From Burkholderia sp. Bp8992 (GTDB lineage: Bacteria > Pseudomonadota > Gammaproteobacteria > Burkholderiales > Burkholderiaceae), in NCBI RefSeq assembly GCF_003853705.1, contig NZ_QTQI01000002.1:248001-312000 (forward strand): a stretch of 64,000 bases of DNA, in the 5' to 3' direction. How positions within the stretch are numbered: position 1 is the first letter of the stretch; each line of letters opens with the position of its first letter. Made by a program: the position numbers and the translations under genes. The notes under the pieces were generated by a model, which was not told the DNA's origin, did not search any database, and worked only from the letters and a program-made list of their open reading frames with translations. Positions 52,794-62,121 of this stretch are shown in pieces.

Positions 52794-54464
52794 GTGCAGA
52801 ACCACGAAGTCAGCGCAGACGACGCGCCGCCCAAGGCGCAGCGCGGGATCCAGAGCGTCGAGGTCGGCGGCCGGCTGCTCGACGCGCTCGCGCGCCGGCG
52901 CAAGCCGCTCGGGCTGTCGGAGCTGGCCGCGGCGGCCGACCTGTCGACCGCGCAGGCGCACACCTATCTCGTCAGCCTGACGCGGCTCGCGCTCGTGAAG
53001 CGCGATGCGATCACCGGCAACTACGAGCCGGGCCCGCTGTCGCTGCGGCTGGGGCTGATGTCGATCGAGCGCCAGCCGGCCTATCGCGCGGCGCTGCCGC
53101 ACGCGGCGCAGCTCGCCGAAGCCGTCGGCCTGAGCGTCGCGCTGTCAGTGCCGGGCGCGCTCGGCCCGACGATCGTGCGCATCGAGCACGGCGGCTATCC
53201 GTTGCACGTGAACCTGCACGTCGGTTCGGTGATGTCGCTCGACACGACGGCGACCGGCCGCGTGTTCCACGCGTTCGGCGACGCCGCGCAACTCGACGCG
53301 ATGGCTGCGAGCCAGGCCGGCGCGGGTGCGACGCTCGCCGGCGCCGAAACCGCGCAAGCCGCACCGGACGCCGAGGCGCAACAGGCCGAACGCGAAGCGA
53401 TCCGCGCGCGCGGCATCGAACGCAGCATCGACCGGCCGAGCCCCGGCGTCAGCGCGATGTGCGTGCCCGTATGCGACGCGCACGGGCATCTGCAGCTTGC
53501 GTTGACGGTGATCGGTTCGAGCGGGTCGATCGACGTCGACTGGGACGGCCCGATCGCGACGGCCTTGCGCGAAACGGCGCGGCAGGCCACCGCGTCGCTC
53601 GGCGCGCAAGGGTCGAGCGCGGCCGAATCGCCGCCCGCGTCCGCGCCCGTGCCGGCAGCTGGCGCGGCGCGCGTGCCGCCGGCCCTGGCCGACGACGCGA
53701 AGGCGCAGCGCGGGATCAACGCGCTCGACAGCACCGGCGAACTGCTGCTCGCGCTGGTGTCGGCGGGCCGCGCGCTGCCGCTGCGCGATCTCGCGGCGGC
53801 GGCCGGCATGCCGGCCGCGAAGGCGTTTCCGCATCTGGTCAGCCTGCAGAAGATCGGCCTGCTGGGCCGCGACGACGCCGGCTGCTTCGACGGCGGCCCG
53901 CTCGCGCAGGCGCTCGGCCTGATCGCGATGCAGCGCGTGTCGCCGACGCGCGACGCGGAAGCCGAGATCGTCGCGCTGGCCGCCGCGACCGACATGAGTG
54001 TCGCCGCCGCGACGCTCGGCCCGCTCGGCCCGACCGTGATCCGGCTCGAGGAATCGGCGCGGCCGCAGCACGTGAGCCTGCAAGTCGGCACCGTGATGTC
54101 GCTCGTCAATACGGCGATCGGCCGGATCTTCGCATCGGGCATGTCCGACGACGTGCTGGCCGACCTGCTCGCCAACGAGCCCGTGCGTCTCGCGGGCACC
54201 CGCGCCGCGCCGGACGACGCCGCATTCCGCGCGCGGCTCGCGGCGATCCGCGCGGACGAACTCGATTTCGCGTTCGATGCGCCGGTGCCGGGCATCGGCA
54301 CGGTCGCCGCGCCCGTGTTCGATCACACCGGCAGCATCCGGCTCGTGATCGCGATCATCGGCTCGTCGCGCGGCTTTCCGCGCGGGCCGGACAGCGACCT
54401 CGCGCAGACGCTGCGCGCCGCGACGCGGCGGCTGTCCTGGCGCTTCGGGTGGATTGGCCGGTAA
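52794..54464 (+). CDS. Double IclR-type regulator (two IclR modules in one chain)
   Basis: 556 residues, about twice the normal IclR length. Module one starts PKAQRGIQSVEVGGRLLDAL, with helix-turn-helix LSELAAAADLSTAQAHTYLV (about 40-60) and an effector domain to about residue 275. A Pro/Ala linker (about 280-300) leads to module two, AKAQRGINALDSTGELLLAL, LRDLAAAAGMPAAKAFPHLV, and a second effector domain ending FGWIGR. The modules align along their length, so this is an internal duplication or fusion. Start GTG 52794 (reading VQNHEVSADD); other in-frame starts lie in the divergent gene. It probably controls the MBL/MFS operon, perhaps acting as an intramolecular dimer. Confidence 0.87.
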   Translation: MQNHEVSADDAPPKAQRGIQSVEVGGRLLDALARRRKPLGLSELAAAADLSTAQAHTYLVSLTRLALVKRDAITGNYEPGPLSLRLGLMSIERQPAYRAALPHAAQLAEAVGLSVALSVPGALGPTIVRIEHGGYPLHVNLHVGSVMSLDTTATGRVFHAFGDAAQLDAMAASQAGAGATLAGAETAQAAPDAEAQQAEREAIRARGIERSIDRPSPGVSAMCVPVCDAHGHLQLALTVIGSSGSIDVDWDGPIATALRETARQATASLGAQGSSAAESPPASAPVPAAGAARVPPALADDAKAQRGINALDSTGELLLALVSAGRALPLRDLAAAAGMPAAKAFPHLVSLQKIGLLGRDDAGCFDGGPLAQALGLIAMQRVSPTRDAEAEIVALAAATDMSVAAATLGPLGPTVIRLEESARPQHVSLQVGTVMSLVNTAIGRIFASGMSDDVLADLLANEPVRLAGTRAAPDDAAFRARLAAIRADELDFAFDAPVPGIGTVAAPVFDHTGSIRLVIAIIGSSRGFPRGPDSDLAQTLRAATRRLSWRFGWIGR

Positions 54465-54510
54465 TCGCGCCCTTTTCCCCGACGTTCGACTCCCCCTGTT
54501 TTTCTTCCCG

Positions 54511-54534
54511 CGAGGCCGTGCCGGCACGGCCTCG
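54511..54534. repeat. 24-bp perfect GC palindrome
   Basis: CGAGGCCGTGCC (54511-54522) and GGCACGGCCTCG (54523-54534) are perfect complements with no spacer. It lies 47 bp after the double-IclR stop. It could act as a weak terminator, with a loop taken from the centre, or be a protein site; no T run follows. Confidence 0.6.
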
Positions 54535-54569
54535 GCACGCCTGCGCGTCACACGACGGCGCCGATATTC

Positions 54570-54589
54570 ATGTTGCGTGGCAGCAACAT
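54570..54589. repeat. Hairpin ATGTTGC-N6-GCAACAT
   Basis: Seven-base perfect arms with a six-base GTGGCA loop, followed by AT-rich sequence. It lies in the leader region before the small ORF at 54694; it may be a regulatory site or an RNA hairpin. Confidence 0.5.
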
Positions 54590-54652
54590 AAAATGTCAGT
54601 AATTCTCATATAACGAAATCGAATTTCACAAGGCGGTGACGTTTCGCTATGA

Positions 54653-54668
54653 TTAGGGTTATCCCTAA
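54653..54668. promoter_or_regulatory. Inverted repeat TTAGGG-TTAT-CCCTAA
   Basis: Six-base perfect arms with a four-base centre, just after an AT-rich stretch and 26 bp before the small ORF. Such a position fits an operator or an anti-SD-type leader element. Confidence 0.5.
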
Positions 54669-54693
54669 CTCGCCACCTATATGGGGCTTCGTC

Positions 54694-54837
54694 ATGCAAA
54701 CGTCTAATGTCTCCGATCGTTCCACCCAATCCACTGGCTGGCTCGCACGTGTGAGCGAGCTGCTTGCGGAAGCGTGGGCGCTCCACCTCGAGAACTGCGA
54801 AGTCATCGCTGAAGCACACGCGCGCCTGCCGCGCTGA
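54694..54837 (+). CDS. 47-residue protein, unknown
   Basis: MQTSNVSDRSTQSTGWLARV to ...ENCEVIAEAHARLPR. It lacks a signal or membrane segment; the C-terminal half forms an amphipathic helix (ARVSELLAEAWALHLENCEV). An ATG at 54649 would add 15 residues, but that start overlaps the inverted repeat. A real gene is supported by the leader elements and a strong terminator shortly after; no family is recognised. Length alone gives limited support. Confidence 0.5.
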   Translation: MQTSNVSDRSTQSTGWLARVSELLAEAWALHLENCEVIAEAHARLPR

Positions 54838-54900
54838 GCGGAACGGCCAGGGCGGACTTGAAACGAACGACGGTCCGTCGAGCGGCCCGCCGTTCGTATG

Positions 54901-54927
54901 CCGGCGGCCCGTTCGCCGCCGGTTTTT
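54901..54927 (+). terminator. Strong terminator after the small ORF
   Basis: CCGGCGGC and GCCGCCGG form a perfect 8-bp stem with a six-base loop and are followed by TTTTT. It ends 16 bp before the stop of the convergent large lipoprotein gene and serves the plus-strand transcript of the small ORF. Confidence 0.88.
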
Positions 54928-54942
54928 CGTCAAGCGAGGGCG

Positions 54943-57816
54943 TCAGCCCTTCACCGCGTGCTTCGCGGGCGCCGTCGCGGGCACGTCGTCATCGTCGTCA
55001 TGCCGGCGCGTCGCCTGCTGCGTGTCGCCCGGCCGCACCGGATACGCCTTCGCGCCCATCAGCCCCTTCCACAGCACCTTGTTGTAAGCGACCGCATCGA
55101 GCCGGTCCTCGACCGAGAAATCCATCCCGCGCGTGACCGCCGCCCAGTAGCGCATCCCGTGCGTCGGCTTCAGCGCGGCCGTCTTGATGTCGCCCGCCGG
55201 AATCGGCAGCTGGGTGTTCGCGAGCAGCCCGGACGCGACCGCCTTGTACGTCCACTTCGCCTGGCTCAGGTCGAACACGTCGGTCATCGGCCCTTGTGTC
55301 GCATCGAACAATCCAAGGTGATCGAGATTCAACACCTCGGTGATCGTGCGGATCATGTTGACCGTCGTGTAATGCGTACTGACGACCGCGTTCTGCTTCA
55401 CGTACGGCCCGATCACGAATGCCGTGCTGCGATGTGCGTCGACGTGGTCCGGTCCGTCCTGCGCATCGTCCTCGACGACGAAGATCAGCGTGTCCGACGC
55501 ATACGGGCTGTTCGCGAGCGCCTGCGCAACGCGGCCGACCGCATAGTCGTTGTCGGCCATGTCGAGCTCCGGCGTGTTGACGCCGTCCAGCGACGACGCG
55601 AAGCTGCCGGTATGGTCATGCGGCAGGCGCAGCAGCGTCAGCGCGGGCAACTGGCCGTTGCCGACGAACTGGTTGAATTCGCGCTCCCACTCCAGCTCGC
55701 GGTACAAGTCCGGATACGCGTTGTCATAGCCGCGGAAGTACGGATCCGTGCGATCGACGAGCGCGGGCGTCACGCTGTACCCCTGCACCTTGTTGTCGGC
55801 GAACGGCGCCCGGTCCATCGGAATCGCGTTCGGGCCGCTGTTGCGCGAGATATCCATGAAGAAGCCGTAGTTGCGCACCGTCAGGCCCGCACGCAACGCG
55901 GCGTTCCAGATATAGCCCTGCTGTACGGCATCCGACGGGCCGTCCGGTGCCGACACGTCGGCCGTGCCGGGCAGCAGATCGGGGTCGCTCGGCGTGAGCG
56001 GGTTCGCCGCCGTGCGTTGCGCGCCGGTGAGGCCGACGTCGACGTTCCGATTCTGGCCTTCCCAGTCGTAAGAGCCGCCGCGCGCGCCGCTGCGCGCCGG
56101 GCTGCTCGCATAGTTGACGGGCAGCATCTTCGCGCCGGCATCGGACTCGCGTGCACCGGTCGACCACGGCCAGCCGTTGCCGCTCACGTCGCCGGAATCG
56201 TGGAAGTTGTCGAGCGTGACGAACGTCTTCGCGAGCGCGTGCATGCTCGGCGTCGTCGCGTCCGGAAACTCGGCCAGCGACGGGTCGCCGTTCCCGCGGC
56301 CCAGATCGCCGAGGATCTGGTCATACGTGCGGTTCTCCTTGACGATATAGATCACGTGCCTGATCTTCTGCCGCAGCGCGTTCATCGTCGCGACGTCGGC
56401 GGCGGAGAGCGCCGCATTGAAGCTGTTGTTGTCGGCGACCTGCTTCGTCAACAGATCGAGCGTCGCGCTGTCCGGCGCGGGCATCCACATGAATCCGCCC
56501 TTGCTCAACTGCTCGATGTACTGGTTCTCCACCAGGTGCACGGGCGAGTTCTTGACCGGGCACGGTACGGTCCTGCCGCTGTCCTTGCAGTTGCCTGGAT
56601 TCGGCCCCGGCATGTTCTTCGTGTAGACCACGTAGAGCGCGTTGTTCGCGCCGACCGCGACATCGGACGGATACCATCCGGTTGGAATCAGTCCGCTCAC
56701 TTTCGCCGTATCGCCGGACAGCGAGACGACCGCGACGTCGTTGGTGCCGCGATTGGTCACGTACAGTGCGGTTTCGTCAGGCGACAAAGCAAGCCCGTTC
56801 GGCGACGCGCCGCGATACTGCATTTCCGTGACGAGCCCGGTGGGTGCGACCGTCGACACGCTCGACACGACCTTGTTCGATGTCGTATCGATCACCGACA
56901 CGATGTCGGCGTTGTCGGACGCGACGTAGAGGCGAGTCTGCGCCCGGTTCAACACCATCTTGTTCGGGTTGCCCTTGACCGCGATACGCGTGACGATCTG
57001 CGGCGCATCGGTCGAGATGTCGACGACGACGATCTCGCGATCGCGTTCGCTCGACACGTAGGCCGTCTTGTTGCCGACGATGCGCACCGCGTTCGGATAT
57101 TCGCCGCCCGGCGTGCCCGACGCGCCGCCGCTCTTGCCAGGACGGAGATCGCGTTCGGCCAGCACCGCGCGCCCGGCCAGATCGACCAGCGTGACGCTGT
57201 CGTGATAGCGGTTCGCCACGACCGCGCGCTTGCCGTCGGCCGTTACGTCGACGCCGGTCGCGAGCGGCGCGCTGCCGAGGCCGTTACCGCCCTTGTGACT
57301 CAGCGCGATCGACGCGCCGGCTTCACCCCAGGCGCCCTGCGACAACGCGAATACGTGCAGGTTGTCGTCGCCGCCGCCGGTCACGTAGAAATGCTGGCCG
57401 TCCGGCGCGAATGCGATACCGACGTAGGTATCGGGCACCGGCAGCACCTGCTTCTTCACCGGCGTGCCGCCCGACACGTCGAATACGAACACGTACTCGT
57501 TCGAATCGGCATTGATCAGCTTGCCGCCGGCGTCCAGCCTGTTGTTGTAGCCGCTCGTCAGCACCAGCAGCGTCTTGCGGTCCGGGCTGAGGGCCTCCGA
57601 CACCGGCTGGCCGGCGATCAGGTCCGGCACGTCCTGCAGCCCGGGATTCAGCGCGACGAGCGTCGTGCCGGGCGCGGCCAACGGCGTGATGCGCTGCCCG
57701 GTCGACAGCAGCGTCGATGTCGTGTCGCCGAGCGTCGCAGCGGTATTGACGGAATCGCTGTTGCACGCGGTCAGGGTCGCGGCAATCGCAGCGGCAAGGA
57801 CGAGAATCTTGTACAC
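54943..57816 (-). CDS. YncE-like beta-propeller / alkaline phosphatase-superfamily lipoprotein
   Basis: 957 residues. GTG 57816 is chosen over an upstream ATG because an AGGAG site precedes it and it starts a lipoprotein signal (MYKILVLAAAIAATLTAC, acylated Cys18). The N-terminal 430 residues form a YVTN/YncE beta-propeller (YVGIAFAPDGQHFYVTGGGD, NGLALSPDETALYVTNRGTN). The C-terminal part is a PF04185 phosphoesterase (HVIYIVKENRTYDQILGDLG, DTLIFVVEDDAQDGPDHVDA, AFVIGPYVKQNAVVSTHYTT) in the same superfamily as the gene at 6656. The tail is Asp/His-rich (RRHDDDDDVPA). It probably acts outside the inner membrane on phosphate or phospholipid esters; the propeller's ligand is unknown. Confidence 0.88.
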   Translation of the reverse strand: MYKILVLAAAIAATLTACNSDSVNTAATLGDTTSTLLSTGQRITPLAAPGTTLVALNPGLQDVPDLIAGQPVSEALSPDRKTLLVLTSGYNNRLDAGGKLINADSNEYVFVFDVSGGTPVKKQVLPVPDTYVGIAFAPDGQHFYVTGGGDDNLHVFALSQGAWGEAGASIALSHKGGNGLGSAPLATGVDVTADGKRAVVANRYHDSVTLVDLAGRAVLAERDLRPGKSGGASGTPGGEYPNAVRIVGNKTAYVSSERDREIVVVDISTDAPQIVTRIAVKGNPNKMVLNRAQTRLYVASDNADIVSVIDTTSNKVVSSVSTVAPTGLVTEMQYRGASPNGLALSPDETALYVTNRGTNDVAVVSLSGDTAKVSGLIPTGWYPSDVAVGANNALYVVYTKNMPGPNPGNCKDSGRTVPCPVKNSPVHLVENQYIEQLSKGGFMWMPAPDSATLDLLTKQVADNNSFNAALSAADVATMNALRQKIRHVIYIVKENRTYDQILGDLGRGNGDPSLAEFPDATTPSMHALAKTFVTLDNFHDSGDVSGNGWPWSTGARESDAGAKMLPVNYASSPARSGARGGSYDWEGQNRNVDVGLTGAQRTAANPLTPSDPDLLPGTADVSAPDGPSDAVQQGYIWNAALRAGLTVRNYGFFMDISRNSGPNAIPMDRAPFADNKVQGYSVTPALVDRTDPYFRGYDNAYPDLYRELEWEREFNQFVGNGQLPALTLLRLPHDHTGSFASSLDGVNTPELDMADNDYAVGRVAQALANSPYASDTLIFVVEDDAQDGPDHVDAHRSTAFVIGPYVKQNAVVSTHYTTVNMIRTITEVLNLDHLGLFDATQGPMTDVFDLSQAKWTYKAVASGLLANTQLPIPAGDIKTAALKPTHGMRYWAAVTRGMDFSVEDRLDAVAYNKVLWKGLMGAKAYPVRPGDTQQATRRHDDDDDVPATAPAKHAVKG

Positions 57817-58025
57817 GGATGCTCCTGTTCGTCGGACAAAAACGTTTCCATGCGCCACCGTAATGAGGCGTAATGATTCGTAACGAACGGGAGAATAGTG
57901 ACCGGCAGTGAATCGCCGGTGACGGCAACCTTGCTAAAGGCGCTGCATTTCCTTTCTTATTGCTTTCGATTTTCGGTCGACCGCACGCGCGGGCGACCAA
58001 CAGCGAACCGTGGCAGCCCGCGCCG

Positions 58026-58508
58026 TCACACCTGGATCGAAGGCACATCCTTCATGCACCGCAGCGCGAACATCGAGCGGCTGTGACGGATGCTCGAAAT
58101 CCGGTACAGCTTTTCGCGCAGGAAGCGTTCGTAGCCGGCCGTGCCGTCCACCGCCACCTTGATCCAGTAGTCATACTCGCCCGACACCAGGTACGCCTCG
58201 AGCACTTCCGGCAGCGCCGCCAGTTCCGAGCCGAAACGCGCGAGCGCGTCGTCCTCATGGCGATCGAGCGTGACTTCGAGGATCACGATGTCCGCATAGC
58301 CGAGCATGCGCTGGTTGACCAGCGCGACGTAACCGTCGATGTAGCCGTCGAGTTCGAGTTGCCGCGTGCGGTTCCAGCAGGCGGTGGTCGACATGCCGAT
58401 CTGTTCGGCGAGTTCGGCGTTCGACAGGCGCGCATTTTTCTGCAATGCACCCAGGATCTTGCGGTCCTGGTTGTCGAGCGTTTTGGGCGTGCGTTCGCGG
58501 GTAGCCAT
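58026..58508 (-). CDS. Lrp/AsnC family transcriptional regulator
   Basis: 160 residues. N-terminal HTH (LDNQDRKILGALQKNARLSN, AELAEQIGMSTTACWNRTRQ) and RAM domain (VILEVTLDRHEDDALARFGS, YLVSGEYDYWIKVAVDGTAG). It is divergent from a LysE-type exporter, a common pairing in which the regulator induces amino acid export. The ligand is not visible. Confidence 0.93.
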   Translation of the reverse strand: MATRERTPKTLDNQDRKILGALQKNARLSNAELAEQIGMSTTACWNRTRQLELDGYIDGYVALVNQRMLGYADIVILEVTLDRHEDDALARFGSELAALPEVLEAYLVSGEYDYWIKVAVDGTAGYERFLREKLYRISSIRHSRSMFALRCMKDVPSIQV

Positions 58509-58791
58509 GGCGAGAAGAATCTTCTACTGAAAATCGGCATTCTATCTGAACAGGATTCCGGTTTCAGGCCCGTTTTGCTGGAAAACAGGAAGCCTTTTAA
58601 CCGAGCCGCTTGATACATTTTCTCCATGCCTGCTGCCCGGCACGCTCCCCGCGACACCCCTTCGCACCGGGACGCACGGCCGCAATCACGAGTTGCGGTG
58701 CCGGGCGGCAGGCATGCGATTCCCCGCCGCCCCGCACGCCTATCCGACCGCGTGCGGGGCCGGTGCCTGCGGCCCTGTTCCTGCTTCCGTC

Positions 58792-59454
58792 ATGTCGTTC
58801 AAGCTTTATCTGTCGTTCCTCGCTGCTTCCGTCGTCCTGATCTACGCTCCCGGTCCCGTCAACCTGCTCACGATGAACCAGGCGCTGCGCACCGGCTGGC
58901 GCCGCGCGCTGCCGTGCGTCTGGGGCGGCACGCTCGCCGTGCTGCTGCAACTCGCGCTGACCGCGCTGTGCCTGAATTCGCTGGTGCATCTCAACGAACA
59001 CGCGCTGACCGTGCTGCGCTGGGCCGGCGCCGCGTATCTCGTGTGGCTCGGGGCCAGGCAATGGCTCAGCCGTGCGCCGGCCGGCGCTCCCGCCGCCACG
59101 ACCGCAGCCGGCACCGGGGCCGCGGCCGCCGTGGCCCCGGCGGACACCGACACCGGCCGCGCGCTGTTCTGGCGCGGTGTCGCGACCTCCGGCCTGAATC
59201 CGAAAACGCTGCTGTTCTTTCCGTCGTTCTTTCCGCAGTTCATCAGCCCGGATTCCGACTGGAGCCTGAACCTGCAATTCCTGCTGCTCGCGACGACGTT
59301 CGCGCTGCTGTTCGCGGGCGGCGTCGCGTCGATGGCGCTGTTCTCGCACCGGCTGAGCCGGGCGTTGCAGCGGCCGGCGCGGATGCGCGCGATGAATCGC
59401 GTGACGGGCGGGCTGCTCGTCGGGATGGGCGCGATCATGGCCGGCTGGAACTGA
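58792..59454 (+). CDS. LysE/RhtB family amino acid exporter
   Basis: 220 residues with about six spans; start ATG 58792 (MSFKLYLSFLAASVVLIYAP). YAPGPVNLLTMNQALRTGWR carries the family's PGP motif, and SGLNPKTLLFFPSFFPQFI the second conserved segment. A low-complexity Ala/Thr-rich stretch (about 95-120) forms a cytoplasmic loop. It probably exports an amino acid under the divergent AsnC regulator. Confidence 0.9.
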   Translation: MSFKLYLSFLAASVVLIYAPGPVNLLTMNQALRTGWRRALPCVWGGTLAVLLQLALTALCLNSLVHLNEHALTVLRWAGAAYLVWLGARQWLSRAPAGAPAATTAAGTGAAAAVAPADTDTGRALFWRGVATSGLNPKTLLFFPSFFPQFISPDSDWSLNLQFLLLATTFALLFAGGVASMALFSHRLSRALQRPARMRAMNRVTGGLLVGMGAIMAGWN

Positions 59455-59529
59455 GGACACCGACGCTTTCCGTTCCGCGCGACCGCCACGCCCCCGCGCC
59501 GACGGCGACGCCGCCGGTACAATCGCGCG

Positions 59530-59961
59530 ATGTCCGAATTGCTCACTTACGGCGGCCTGTTCGCCGTGTCGATGGTCGCCGCGACCCTGTTCCCGCTCCA
59601 GTCCGAAGCCGTGCTCGCCGGCCTGCTGCTCGCCGGGCGCGAACCCGTATGGGCGCTGGTGCTCGTCGCGAGCATCGGCAACGTCGGCGGCTCGGCGATC
59701 AACTGGGCGCTCGGGCGCGGCATCGAGCACTTCCGCGAGCGCCGCTGGTTTCCGGTCAAGCCGTCCGCGCTCGCACGCGCCGAGCGCTGGTACAGCCGCT
59801 ACGGCCGCTGGTCGCTGCTGCTCAGCTGGGCGCCGGTGATCGGCGATCCGCTGACGATGATCGCCGGCGTGCTGCGCGAGCCGCTGCCGACCTTCCTCGT
59901 CATCGTGACGATCGCGAAGGTCGGCCGCTACCTGGCCGTCGCGTGGCTCGTGACGCACTGA
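59530..59961 (+). CDS. YqaA family membrane protein (SNARE-associated/DedA-like)
   Basis: 143 residues with about four spans. VAATLFPLQSEAVLAGLLLA, VASIGNVGGSAINWALGRGI and SWAPVIGDPLTMIAGVLREP are the conserved parts of YqaA, a small relative of DedA proteins. The last motif contains the acidic/proline residues typical of the fold. DedA proteins act in membrane lipid flipping; YqaA's function is unknown. It is 75 bp after the exporter on the same strand. Confidence 0.88.
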   Translation: MSELLTYGGLFAVSMVAATLFPLQSEAVLAGLLLAGREPVWALVLVASIGNVGGSAINWALGRGIEHFRERRWFPVKPSALARAERWYSRYGRWSLLLSWAPVIGDPLTMIAGVLREPLPTFLVIVTIAKVGRYLAVAWLVTH

Positions 59962-60101
59962 CATCCGCTGTCCTTCGCACGCCTGCCGGCCCGCCGGCGA
60001 CGACGCTCCGCTAAAGATTTCGCCAGAGTTGCCGTATTTAACGGACGACTAGCGGTGACGCGTGCGTTCCGCCCCCTCTCCCTCCCCACTCAGGATGCTT
60101 C

Positions 60102-62084
60102 ATGAGATTGACCCAATTGGGCCGGGTGAGCGTCGGCGCGCGTCTCGCCGCGCTGGCGTGCGTGCTCGTCGCCCTGCTGTTTACCGTGTTCGCATGGACG
60201 CTCGCCCATTTCGCCGGCCGGCAGCTCGCCGAAGAAGCGCACATGCGGATCGTCGACAAGGAGCAGTCGATCCGCGCGATGGTCGACCTGTTCGACAAGG
60301 CCCTGACCGCCGAAGCCAACCGCTCGATGTCGCTGTTCGCGAGTTTCCTGCCGGCCGATTTCGCGCTCGACCCGGCACGACCGGTCGACATCGGCGGCGT
60401 GGCCGCGCCGACGCTCCTCGCGGGCGGCCAGCCGCTCGACCTCGATTACTCGATTCCCGACCAGTTCCTGAAGAAAAGCGGCGCGATCGCGACGATCTTC
60501 GCGCGCGACGGCGACGATTTCGTGCGCATCACGACGTCGCTGAAGAAGCAGGACGGCGCGCGCGCCGTCGGCACCAAGCTCGACCGCGCGGGCCCCGCAT
60601 ATGCGCCGCTCGTCGCCGGGCGCAGCTATACGGGCCTCGCGAAGCTGTTCGGCCGGTCGTACATCACGCAGTACAAGCCGGTGACCGACGCGACCGGCCG
60701 CGTGATCGGCGCGCTGTTCGTCGGCCTCGACATCGGCGCCGAACTCAAGCTCGTCGAAGACGGCATCCGCGCGCTGAAGATCGGCGACAACGGCTACTAC
60801 TTCGTGCTCGACGCGTCGCAGGGCCCGTCGCGCGGCACCTTCGTCGTGCATCCCGATGCGGCCGGCCGACCCGCCGACGACACGCGTGCGCCCTATGCGC
60901 AGATGCTCGCGGCCGGCCAGGGCCGGCTCGCGTACACGTCGACCGACCCGGCCGCGCACGACGGCGGGCCGACCGCGAAATTCGTGTCGTTCACGACGAT
61001 TCCGCAGTGGCAGTGGCTCGTCGGCGGCATCGCGCTCGACGACGAGCTGCTCGCCAGCATGCGCGCCACCCGCAACCGTTTCCTGATGATCGGCGCCGTG
61101 CTCGTCGCGGCGTTCGCGACGCTGTTCGTCATCGTGGTGCGCCGCGTCGTGAGCCGGCCGCTGGAAGCCGCTGCGCGGGCCTCCGAGCGCTATGCGGCAG
61201 GCGATCTCAGCGTGCGCATCCGCGACGGTGCGCCCGCGCAAGGCAGCGCGGGCAACGACGAGATCGGCCGGCTCGTGCAGGCGGTCGACGGGATCGGCGA
61301 CGGCCTTGCGCGAATCGTCGCGCAGGTGCGCAACAGCTCGGCCGACATCGCGCACGGCACGGTCGGCATCGCGGCCGGCAGCGGCGACATCGCCGCGCGG
61401 ATCGCGACGCAGGCGAGCAGCGTCGAACAGACGGCCGCCAGCATGGAGCAGATCACTGCCGCCGTGCAGCAAAGCGCCGAGCACGCGGCGCAGGCCAACG
61501 CGCTGGTCGCCGACGCGTCGGCCGCCGCGACGAACGGTGACGCCGCGGTGCAGCGCGTGGTCGCGACGATGGACGACATCGGCCGCGCGACGCGCCGGAT
61601 CGCCGAAATCACCGGCGCGATCGAAGGCATCGCCTTCCAGACCAACATCCTCGCGCTGAACGCGGCCGTCGAAGCCGCACGCGCGGGCGAACACGGCAAG
61701 GGTTTCGCCGTGGTCGCGGCCGAGGTGCGCGCGCTCGCGCAGCGCAGCGCGGCCGCCGTCAAGGAGATCGATGCACTGAGCGCCGAATCGTCGGCGACCG
61801 TCGAACAGGGTTACCGGATCGCGGACGCCGCACGCGGCACGATGCGCGACATCGTCGCGCGGGTCGACCAGGTCCGCACGCTGATCGGCGAGATCAGCGC
61901 CGCGTCGCGCGAGCAATCGACCGGCATCGAGCAGGTGAACCTGGCCGTCACGCAGATCGGCGAAGCGACGCAGCAGAATGCGACGCTGATCTCCGACGCC
62001 GAACGCGCGGCCGTCGCGCTGCGCGACCAGGCCGCGCAGCTGTCGGACGCGGTCAGCGTGTTCCGGCTCGAACGCACCGCGTGA
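60102..62084 (+). CDS. Methyl-accepting chemotaxis protein with Cache-type sensor
   Basis: 660 residues. First membrane span about 14-38, a large periplasmic sensor (about 40-320) with Cache-like features such as [39 protein letters not shown] and [10 protein letters not shown], second span about 325-345, a HAMP region and a signalling domain. The hairpin tip [36 protein letters not shown] is conserved. The C-terminus lacks an NWETF-type CheR tether. The ligand is probably a small metabolite bound by the Cache domain. It is alone on the plus strand. Confidence 0.93.
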   Translation: MRLTQLGRVSVGARLAALACVLVALLFTVFAWTLAHFAGRQLAEEAHMRIVDKEQSIRAMVDLFDKALTAEANRSMSLFASFLPADFALDPARPVDIGGVAAPTLLAGGQPLDLDYSIPDQFLKKSGAIATIFARDGDDFVRITTSLKKQDGARAVGTKLDRAGPAYAPLVAGRSYTGLAKLFGRSYITQYKPVTDATGRVIGALFVGLDIGAELKLVEDGIRALKIGDNGYYFVLDASQGPSRGTFVVHPDAAGRPADDTRAPYAQMLAAGQGRLAYTSTDPAAHDGGPTAKFVSFTTIPQWQWLVGGIALDDELLASMRATRNRFLMIGAVLVAAFATLFVIVVRRVVSRPLEAAARASERYAAGDLSVRIRDGAPAQGSAGNDEIGRLVQAVDGIGDGLARIVAQVRNSSADIAHGTVGIAAGSGDIAARIATQASSVEQTAASMEQITAAVQQSAEHAAQANALVADASAAATNGDAAVQRVVATMDDIGRATRRIAEITGAIEGIAFQTNILALNAAVEAARAGEHGKGFAVVAAEVRALAQRSAAAVKEIDALSAESSATVEQGYRIADAARGTMRDIVARVDQVRTLIGEISAASREQSTGIEQVNLAVTQIGEATQQNATLISDAERAAVALRDQAAQLSDAVSVFRLERTA

Positions 62085-62121
62085 CAGGCACCGGACGATC
62101 GGCCAGGGCCGGGCGACTCGC

